From NCBI RefSeq assembly GCF_964204645.1, contig NC_134030.1, positions 5,206,278 through 5,270,277 of the forward strand: a DNA stretch of 64,000 nt, read 5' to 3'. Both the position numbers and the translations under genes were made by a program. Position 1 is the first letter of the stretch. Each line of letters opens with the position of its first letter. Of the stretch, positions 36,259 through 46,127 are shown one piece after another. The notes under the pieces were generated by a model that saw only the letters and a program-made list of their open reading frames with translations, ran no database searches and was not told the DNA's origin. Source of the stretch: Tubulanus polymorphus (lineage: Eukaryota > Nemertea > Palaeonemertea > Tubulaniformes > Tubulanidae).

Positions 36259-39200
36259 TCATAAAGCCGTTGTTTCAGTTCCACGTGCCGTAAGAGCCTG
36301 CAAATTAAAAATGAATATATAAATCAATTATATAACCGTTAGCAATTTGTTGCATATTTCGGGTTTATCACATGTTTATACCTTTTGTTCTTCTTTATGT
36401 TTAACGTCAATTTCTCGCCTTCGAAGTCTCATTTTACAAGCTGCGAACATCGGTATACTCAAAAATACGAACCCGACTATCAGCCACACGATCCATTCGA
36501 CATCTGCCCAAATAGAAGAAGAAAATATTTCACAAACAGAGGTTTTGGACGCAAACCTAGGGCTGATTCGGGCCATACTAAAAAATTTACTTACGGAACC
36601 CTGGCATCATCACCGAACCAAACAAAAACGACAGTAGGACTATCTGGAATAGTTGGAAAATACCCATCGCTAGTCCCTCCGACACGGGGTACGCCATCTC
36701 ACACGTGACGTCACACGTGAGCGGAAATATAACCGCCGAAACGACGCTACTAATGATGACGTTTGAATAAACCGTAGCTAAAAAGAGTAAAGGAAAATGA
36801 TACCACGATACAACACTATCATATACATACACGATTGATAGTAACGACTGGGTGTGTATTTTGTCGCATATATTTACATAGTGTATGTCGCAGAAAACCA
36901 TTACATTGGAGCGCCAACCACAGAGCAAATACGAGAAATCCAACTGTCAAAACGATGATTATTTTCTTGCTGTGATCTTTCAATTTATCGAAGATTCTAG
37001 AATAAAGAATTCAAAGTTTGATCGGACACGATGAGATGTGAAAAATGTTTCTGTTGTTATTATACCTTCCCAACAAAATCGAAACTACCATGGCCAGGGT
37101 TAGAGCGGTAAATATCAACCAGCCGACGATTTTCTGAAATGTAAGAATATCTCGTTAATGACTCTTAAGATCTCATATAGCCGTTGATTTGCTGTGTTTT
37201 CTAGTGAACCTGAGAATATCCTAACGTTCCTAATACCGGCTCCAACATGACAATCATCACCGTGTAACTAGCATTAGGCAGACACGAAGCTACTGTCATC
37301 AACCAGTATGGACGATTCCTAAAAGAAATCCATAATTCTCGCTCAAAAACTAGGAAAGAAGAGACAGCGCCTGTGTAAGAGAAAATGTCCAGGACTTGGG
37401 CGTCGTTAATTTGTGTTTCAGTTATCAACAACCAACCTGCCGAGTTCTCTGAGGCCTTGCCTCATGCTGAATCTTTTCGTCGAGGCGGAAAGCGACGGTG
37501 GGTGCGGGGGTTTAGCCGGGAAATATATAAACACCAAAAATGTACACAACGCTACTAGCACCGTTTCTGAAATATATAATATACGTTAAAAACATACAAC
37601 AAAGATAACGAAGTAAATCGACTTCCTTGCTAATTCGTTTCGGTTGGTTCACTATTTCGCGAATATTTTTACTCATCAAACTTACGAATAGTCAGCAGAA
37701 TGAGGATATCTTTCCTAACCGCGTTGGGTGTGACCTCGCCACCTGCAATTGAGACGACAAGAATCATGGAAGTAAAGATGAATAGACGCAAATTGAGTAT
37801 ACATATTGAATGTTACGCCCATTGAGACGTTAAACTAGATTACATATGTCCATGAATCATTGTTTCAAGTAACGCGGCCATGTTTGTCGTGGTACATAAT
37901 AGTACACGTAAGCATAGATGGAAAGAAGTTTCGGCGGAAAATATGGAACAACTTGTAATTGATTACTTACTCGTTATATTTACTGAAAGGCAGTTCAGAG
38001 AATGCGTCAGATTGGACCCGGCGTCATCAGCACATTTCAAGCTCGTATTCCCCAAGTTAGGGTAGACTAGCGTGGTCGTATTGTCGGGTTCCGTGACTTG
38101 CTTCGGCAACTGTCGCACTAACTGTGGGCCTACCAGAATGATCATTCACGTCAACATAGAAATTAGGCGAAATTAGGGTCTTACATAGTTTCAATAGAAG
38201 AAGCAATCTAGAAGAATGATGTATATTGGTAGTATAGATACAGTATTAGAAGGTGTGTTTGTAAAAGACAATATCAATTTAGTAGTTATAACAGCTTTAT
38301 TGATAGGACATTGACGTAATCGTAGTTTCCACAATGGGTTGATTAATTTGGAAGTCTGACGTGTGTCACAGTTTGGACTACGTCATGGCACTTCCCACAT
38401 CTCTACTGGTATCCCAATGGGAATATCACCTAAACTCACCTAAAACGCCATTGACAGCACCACCAAAACTACCAGAGAGCATAAATAGCGCGGTTACAGT
38501 GACTCGTTGATGTTCGGGTACCCAGGTGGATACGATCGCCGGTGGAACAACCAAGCCTAGTGGAATCGCGAAACTCGTAATGAATTGCCCGACATGAATG
38601 GACCTAAATAAAAGTTTAAGTTAATTCAATAAAATTCAAAGTTAGCGTTATGGAAATATTTCATCTAGATCCGTGATTTGTTAGACGTACCAAATAAATG
38701 TACGGTCTATGCCGACTAATAGACGGACTGCCGCGCCGCTGAATACGAGACTTGAACCAAGCAACATCGTGACACGGATTCCTAGAATATTTATCAAATG
38801 ATTGTAAGTTTGTCGTGTTTACATCATAAAAGCAGGCTAATGCAATTTCAATTGATAGAGCAATGTCTTAGCCTATATACTTTTGTGTATAAACGTAGCA
38901 AGAACTTTTTACAAAGCAATAGCTTTATTTCAACATACATTACATCAAATTCATTGACAACGCCTCAGCCCTCAGGGTGATAATCAGGGTAATAATAACT
39001 TAGACAGAATGGAAGGTGTTAATTCTCCATTACCTTTCGCTTTGACCAGCCATACGTATAGAGGAAATGAGGGAACGTAACCGACGAGACCTATATTTGA
39101 CACGAGAGCGATATCTGCAGCCGTGAAGTCAAACGCCGTAAAAGCGGAACTGGCTATAGGTCCCCAAGTTGCCAATACCAACGCGTTCAGGAACGGAAAA

Positions 39201-39798
39201 CAAGCAAATAATAAAACGATGTACCTAAAATCAAAAGCATTAAAATTAACATATTACGTACACCAACTACATAGATACGTATGTTTTCTTTCAAATAAAT
39301 TGAGCATGCATCGCACTTATGTTTTCAGAAAACGAAACGATATACTAAAATGTTTTATACATGATATTATGATATGACATGAAGTCAGAAATGCATTAAT
39401 AATGTGAAGAAATTATGAATAGTCTGAAACTTCAAATACGTAGTCTATGGTGCTGTTGGATATTCTAGAATTTCACTGAGATTAATAAGTTAATCCCTAA
39501 AATTCTAGTGAAATTCTAAAATATCCAGCAACACCATTGCAAGGTACGATTCCGTATAGTGGGTGTAACCTCGTGCTAATAATCATTTGTCAATTGATTA
39601 CTCCAAGGTATGACTAACTCACCATCTCCTTTTGTAAGATCGCACTGTCACGTTGTGCGTAGATGTTTGCTGCAGATCATCGTTATCACATATATGATTA
39701 TTCAACTGGTCATTATCGCCATCATCACCATCGTTTCGACTCTCTTTAGAGACTGGTCGATCGTCGTCGTTCGATATTCGTTCCTCAACAACCGACAT
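36259..39798 (-). CDS. SLC49A4/DIRC2-like MFS transporter, copy C
   Basis: Complete 13-exon gene, 526 residues. Exons: 39798-39623, 39224-39034, 38781-38691, 38603-38440, 38129-37971, 37742-37686, 37566-37437, 37318-37210, 37133-37066, 36996-36905, 36777-36595, 36503-36382, 36297-36259; the sum is 1581. The longest of the three because of a 58-residue Asp/Asn-rich N-terminal tail (MSVVEERISNDDDRPVSKES) and a longer lumenal loop (two cysteines; NTT, NTS, NLT and NIT glycosylation sites). Landmarks: NALVLATWGPIASSAFTAF, GLVGYVPSFPLYVW, VVPPAIVSTWVPEHQRVT, FIYFPAKPPHPPS, CEMAYPVSEGLAMGIFQLF. It has a short final exon encoding ALTARGTETTAL. In tandem, same orientation, with copy B about 940 bp away. 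Closer to B than to A overall. Confidence 0.92.
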
Positions 39799-42365
39799 AG
39801 TTTTAAACCGCTGATCGAACGTAGATTATTCCTCAATATGAACTACACTTCGAAAACATGTTCAAAAAGATGCCAATAAACCAAATACAAAAAAAAGATG
39901 AACACATAAATATAACCTAGATATTTTGTTGTCGCGTTCATCAAACAGCTCTCATCTGCTGTGTTCAAAAGTCGATCGATTTTGCTTCGAATAAAAATAT
40001 GTCTTTTTCTATGTATTAGAAGTACGTAAATCTAATCTGGAACAGCTGTAACGTTACTGGAGGCGCTCACTTTCCGCGTAACGTATTGTTTATAACGCGT
40101 GAACTACACGTAAATGCATATAATTATCATCCTACCTCAAGTCACACAACCATCAGCTAACAACGCCGATAAAAAATCATATTACTATCAATATCCATAT
40201 GCGTGGATGATTCTGACCTAGGATTTAGATTAGCTGATGGATTTGATACGCACTTCTTCTCGATACAAATATGAATTGCTCCTCGTTGTGTTGTGTGTGT
40301 GTTTGTTTGTGTGCTAGTGACAATTTCCAAATGGATTAATTCATCCTTAGAGCGAGCGAGAATAGCGAGAGTTTAAGCGCGTAGGAGGCCCTACGGATGA
40401 ATAAGATGAACTTGATCCAATGTCTCGGTACCAGAGCCTAAATAATCCCCGTAACTTCGACCGACTCAGGAAGGGAATTTCATGATGAATAATACCTCAG
40501 CAATGTTCAGCCAAATAAACGTCGCGTCAATTCCCGATGATGCAAATATAAAAAATACAAACGAACTTGTCATTGCAAACCATTTTGGTTGATATTTGCG
40601 GAACGGCGTTGCTGTATCAGTTGAAATAATGGGTTATATTCATTGAAGGTGAATAGATCACACTCCGAACTGACGAAGCCGTTAATTAAATGGGGATCAT
40701 GTTTAGATTAATTTTGCCGTACTAATAATAACTAATGGATCAGTAGCATGTCACCTCCCAACCCACACGATTGACGCGCTTCACGAAATTGATTAGTTTT
40801 CATCTCCGGGCGACAGATAAATTCTCATCGACTACAAACGCCTAAAAGAAGCCTTAAAAAAACGTTCATGTCAATTCGATATCCTTCAAGTTTACATTAG
40901 CTCGGGTTAATTTTTACGTTTATACGCGAAACCCGATCGAATGAATTAAAAATAAAATACAATGTAGCTTTTTAAAGAATTTAATTTGAGATTAGTTAAC
41001 GTATATATATTACCTGTATCATTTCATCAAAGGACTATCCGAAAAATGTACGCCTTAGAACTAATTGATCTTGGTTACACATATGTTTATTTTAGTTTTC
41101 GGGGAGCGGTGTATAAATGTACATACATGTATGTCGAAAGCTCTAACGTAGCTCACGCTATAAAATGCCTACAACTTAGTCATCCATTTATGTTGGTTTT
41201 TCTGTCAATAAAACGAGTCGAGCAAATATTTGAAAAAGATACCGATGTGATAGATTATTTTTGTGTAATAGTTGTATGTGTGATCTGGGTAGATGATTCT
41301 ATTTTAACCCTGGGCGGCAACGATAAGAATTTCCAGTAAAAACGAGTTTTCATATACATGTGTGTCGTGGATCGTGCACGATTACGCCACCACCTGTAAT
41401 ATTGGCCCTCAACTAACATACACCCGACTGCTGGCACTTGACGGCCAATATGACGCGCAGTGACGTCGTGTGAGAAATGTCAGTTGTTTTCACCGAAATC
41501 CTCCATTCTCAATTCATCTTGATGCTCTTCACGTTTTGTCCATATTTTCCATCCACCGTTTAAGGTCTTCGTTTATAAGATTAAGAATATATATAAAGAA
41601 CTTGAAATTCTTTAAAGAGTTTATTTAATGATAGATCTACGAACATATATTTATTCGTTTAGTATACGATATAATATAATATTCAACAGTTACAACGGAC
41701 AGTATATGTATACAAATAACAAGATTTCTTTCTCGTGGAAAAAGCTATGCTAGAAATATATAAGGACATGATATATATTTAGCGCAAAACGAATTCATTT
41801 TTATGCTTCTTGATACGTACGAATTATGTACCGAATGAAGAAAGAAACTTATCTTAACAAAAAACGTTTACAAACGATGTTTTTCATTTACGTAAAATAT
41901 GAAAGTTATAACAACATCTGCTGAAAATAGATTAAGTAACATATCTTTTCAGACGTGAATTGTGTGGTACAAACATGATAGAAACGAAATTTTGGATTCA
42001 AAATTCTTTAAGTGGACGGACCGCGGATCCTCTTTCATAATCTAAAAATGCTCTACTAAATACTTGTTCAACAATTATTCCAATTTCAAATTAACTAGAA
42101 TCAAAACGCAATGTCCTGTAATGTAATGTATATGGCATTATGTATTCCTATTACACATGTACAACCAAAGTAATTCCTTTTGTTTGTAATAATTTCCTAA
42201 TAACGAAAGTGGAAAGACCGATAAAATTCATCGTTTCCAAATTCATTCGCCTACAATTCTGTGGAAATATCTTTTTCTAAGAAATACCAGATCCATTAAA
42301 ATGTCTAGTTATCTATTCATAGACACTGCGTTAAACCATGACCGGTTAATTTACCAATAACGAAC
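39799..42365. other. Gene-poor region, copy C 5' flank and annexin 3' flank
   Basis: No supported gene. An open frame at 40986-41339 shows no family features, and its composition matches the AT-rich surroundings. A TTTATT at 41620-41625 could serve the annexin gene (minus), giving a 3' UTR of about 1.2 kb. Confidence 0.5.
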
Positions 42366-42551
42366 TACTAACTACTAGTAGATAAAACCCACAATTAAAA
42401 GAAAAAACTATCTTGTAGCTTAACGTTTTTGGAAATGGCTCATAGAATTGAGTTGAAACGTTAAGCTACAAGATAGTTTTTTCTTTTTATTGTGGGTTTT
42501 ATCTACTATTGATATTGGACAGCCACTTGTCTATGGATACTAACTACTAGT
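42366..42551. mobile_element. Hairpin element with 14-bp direct repeats (repeat R3-like)
   Basis: A perfect 14-mer TACTAACTACTAGT at 42366-42379 and 42538-42551 flanks a 158-bp insert. Inside, two arms of roughly 50 bp are almost perfectly inverted (left AGATAAAACCCACAATTAAA and AAGAAAAAACTATCTTGTAG; right CTACAAGATAGTTTTTTCTT and ATTGTGGGTTTTATCT), separated by a 25-base loop. A one-sided head of 28 bp (GATATTGGACAGCCACTTGT onward) lies outside the hairpin. The architecture matches the element at 44206-44467. It lies just downstream of the annexin stop. Confidence 0.8.
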
Positions 42552-42847
42552 TCAGTTGGCGAAGTAAATTCACATAACTTACATTCCGAATTGAATGTGT
42601 CGGACCCAAAAAGTATCATATTTTTTCCATTACTCATTAAGTTATATAAAAGAAACGAAGAAAGACTGGAGGTCAAGGTTACAGTATCTGCTTTAACGCA
42701 GCTTGTTTCCGATGATGAAACTGATACGTCTAAATTTCATCCAGGGCAATAATAAGCTTCTCCAATAACAATATAGTCAACATGCATGGATTTAATCATT
42801 TGACCATCTCACGATCATTACAGGACTTTTTAAATCAGTCTCTTGAT

Positions 42848-45748
42848 CTACTTCTTGAGTGGTTCTCCGATAAGCGCCAATATTATTTTCCTGTAATCAC
42901 CCGAAATGTCGTCCTGAAAAGAAAATCAAAATGCATGAATAAAATTTAGGCGGTTTTTCTTTTCAGAAAACTGGAACTGGGAATCTTTGTTTTGTTATGA
43001 TACTCACTGTAATCCAGTTGGCCAATGTGTCATTGTACAACTTCTGGAATTCGCCTTTGATTTGTACCATGTCGAGTTCACATCGCGATACAACGATTCG
43101 TACCAGCACGTCATCGTTCGTGCCCAGACCCTTCATAGCTTTGTGTAAGGCTTGAGCGAAATATGACGGCTTATACTTGATACAGCGCACTATATAAAAA
43201 ATAACCATATGTATTTTATTATATGTATGTAATCATATGTATTTATCTATCTATTACACTTATTTCAGACAATTTTATGTCCTTATGTAGAAATATCTAT
43301 ATACATTTCATGATAATAATGCGTTCACATAATGTGCAAGAATTTATTATATTAATTAATTGTGTATACGTGATAAATGATGGTTTACATAGACAAGTGA
43401 CTTATTCATTTAATGAAAAAAGAATCAACGGTTTTGAAAGTGGCTAATTACAGGGTGGCCACTATTATGTGACTTGCTTTTTCGCTGACTATTCCCTGAC
43501 ATGCATGTTGCTTTCTCTGTCTCTGCTAAGGACCCAATCAATTAACACAGTCAAATAGTCAAGACATAGATGGAAACTGTTTGATTTTACACGCGATGTA
43601 GCAATTTAAAAAAATTTCACTGACTTTTCCCTGATTTTAAGCTTTTTCAAGAAATTCCCTGACTTTTTTTTAAAGAAAAGAGAATTCCCTGACTTTTCCA
43701 GGTAAGAAAGACAAGTAAATTCCACCCTGAATAGAAATATCAATCCTCTTTCAGTTTTACTTTGTAATAGTTGGTTTTTTTTTCATGATCAATGATTAAA
43801 GATGATACTCACCGACAGTCAACATTCCCGTTTTCAGATCTCCGGACATTTCGCTCTCGATCGCTTCCTCGATATTTTTCTTCGAGATTGTCTTGTACTC
43901 TTCGAATACGGCTCGAAGGTGAGGGTAACTTTTCGACATCAGAATCACGTTGAACTGCGATTCGTCCGTTCCCCATTTCTTTTCGCCGGCTTCGTAGAGT
44001 TTCTGCGCGTCTGCCTTTGCGGCGTTACGATCGAATTCGGTGTTTTCGTCGCGATTCGCCTGAAGACATGATATCAGCAGACGCTTGTAGTGACCGGATG
44101 TTTCCGATTCAACATCTTTCTCCACGTCTCGGCTATACACTAAAAAAGTTTGGAAAAATTGAATTCATGAATTCATTGAAAACCGTTTTTTTGTGTTAAG
44201 ATTAAACACCTTTGAATTACGATTGGTAGAACACTATATCCGTGTTGACGCGATGAGGAGAGAATCCCACAATGATAATAAAAAGTCCGAAAATGAAACT
44301 TCGAGATAGTAGTTTATTTCAACGTTTCGACTATATCCTAATAGTCATCTTAAGGAATAATGACTATTAGGATATAGTCGAAACGTTGAAATAAACTACA
44401 ATCTCGAAGTTTCATTATCGGACTTTTTATTATCATTGTGGGATTCTCTCCTCACACCTTTGAATTATATAACAAATTCTGCAGTCTTCAGTTTGAAAAA
44501 TTTCCTTGAGCTAACATTTTATTTGACATTTCGACTTTATCCTAAAAATCATCTTTCCTGAATGTATACAATTGTTTTATCCGAACAACACGGACAGAGT
44601 TGACTTTGATAGGCTTGGGCTGTGAACTTCCAAAATGTCACTACTATAACTCATTAGTATGGTAATCATCATGTCAGATGAAGCATTAGTATGGTAATCA
44701 TCATGTCAGATGAAGTACGTACATTTTTTATAAGTCTGTTTGATCATATTTAGTTGAGCATTCGTACGGGTGCATATAATCTCAATCAGAGTATCTTCAT
44801 CCGTACCAAGACCCTGCAAAATAAGCGCGCCAATTAGTTTTTAAATTCGAGGCAAGAATGGACTGTAAATAATGTCTGAATCAAGGATTTTTAATTGTAT
44901 CTTACTTTCATTGCTTTACGCAGTTCTGAAGCGTCATATTCATCTGGTGGAAGACATAATGCCTTACAAGTTGCTAAAAATTGTCCACTGATTTCGCTTT
45001 TCAGTTCACTTATCAGATCCTAGAAAATTTGTTTATGAAATTTTTCAATATTCGACTTCTCAGTAAAGGTTTAGAGAAATTCAGCAATATTCTACCTTTC
45101 CAAACATGGTCTTGAATTGCTTGACTATTTCTTGTCTTTGGTTACTGATTCTGTACCCGAGTACATCGATGATCGCTTGTTCATCAGTTCCTGAAATAAG
45201 AAAAGATTCCAAAAATATATTGCACAGAATACTGCATTCGAGTCTATTCCAGTTACCAGTACATGTCAACTGCTTACCAAGACCCTTCATAGCCTTCCTT
45301 AATTTCTCGCAGTCTGCTTCTTTATTAAATGGATCAGCCGGCTTCAACGTTCCTTCTTGCTGTAAGCAGATAAATTCACAATAATAAGAATAAGATTTCT
45401 ATACCAACATGAAACAAATACAAAGGGGGAACTGCAAGTATAAATGCTAGTTGAGAGTGCTTCACTGACTTTTGAAGGAGAATAAAAGGATCAAATTCCA
45501 TAATCAAATTAATAGCAATCTACATTTTTCTATTTTTCACATTCAATTTATACATCACATATCATTAATAACAATTGAATCAACCTAATTATATTGCATT
45601 ATAAACATAAGTCAGGTTCTGTTAACTGATGACATTTAGAGAAATCTCTTTCAAAAAATTCATTCAACGCTTTTAAATGAAACCTGCTTTATACTTTAAA
45701 GTAGACTGTTATGCATATAATAAAAACGCTTTGAATTCTTACCGCCAT
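42848..45748 (-). CDS. Annexin (four-repeat calcium/phospholipid-binding protein)
   Basis: Complete eight-exon gene, 320 residues, the usual size for a short-tailed annexin that docks to acidic membranes in a Ca2+-dependent way. Exons: 45748-45743 (only ATG GCG), 45359-45278, 45190-45096, 45019-44906, 44813-44723, 44139-43813, 43189-43008, 42913-42848. The N-terminal tail is very short ([19 protein letters not shown]). All four endonexin repeats show their calcium loops: [32 protein letters not shown] (third, as usual more divergent) and [11 protein letters not shown]. Distal acidic caps and SG motifs are visible ([33 protein letters not shown]). The protein ends [10 protein letters not shown]. 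Subtype cannot be set by eye; invertebrate annexin B group is likely. Three introns or flanks carry hairpin or MITE insertions. Confidence 0.94.
43451..43729. mobile_element. hAT-like non-autonomous element (CAGGGTGG ends)
   Basis: Ends CAGGGTGGCCACT and TTCCACCCTG form the short inverted termini; the interior repeats TTCCCTGACTTTTCC-like blocks several times, a composition I associate with widespread hAT-derived MITEs. In annexin intron 6. A clean 8-bp target duplication is not visible, so old or rearranged. Confidence 0.6.
44206..44467. mobile_element. Hairpin element with 14-bp direct repeats (repeat R3, copy 2)
   Basis: The 14-mer ACACCTTTGAATTA at 44206-44219 and 44454-44467 flanks 234 bp. 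After a one-sided head (CGATTGGTAGAACACTATAT to GACGCGA) come two nearly perfect inverted arms of about 93 bp, left TGAGGAGAGAATCCCACAAT, right ATTGTGGGATTCTCTCCTC, with a loop of about 10 bases. Next to the loop each arm has CGTTTCGACTATATCC / GGATATAGTCGAAACG. In annexin intron 5; a degraded fragment of the same arm motif is at 44525-44560. Confidence 0.82.
44652..44715. repeat. Perfect 32-bp tandem duplication
   Basis: Two identical 32-bp units starting CATTAGTATGGTAATCATCA lie head to tail, ending 7 bp outside the end of annexin exon 5 (44723), that is at the very start of the intron on the minus strand. Confidence 0.95.
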
Positions 45749-46127
45749 ATTTATAGATTTCAGAAAAAATTGTGCTAATCAGAACGATCCGATGGTCCTA
45801 GTATACCGTAGTTCAACTATGAGCTACTACTAAATAAGTACTGGGTGTGCACTTTGTTGCTATGTCTGGTAGGTGCCACTACAGCAAGTTTATGTAGGCT
45901 TGAACGAGCCCATTCTCGAAAGCTATTGTTATGCTAAAACGCATTCACTTCCTTGTTATATAGGCCTGCCAGTAATAGTTTTAAAAATTTACAGGTCACA
46001 TGGTAATAACAAATATTTCTAGTACGCATTGTGATTAATGCATTCATTTGCTTTTAATACAAGTATCATTGCTTTATGCATCCTGAACATTCTACTTGCT
46101 AACTAAACTATTTTAGGAAAATTTGAA

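Noticed and set aside
40986-41339. 117-codon open frame on the + strand
   Set aside because: AT-rich composition like its surroundings, no domain, no splice sites; length is possible by chance in such DNA.
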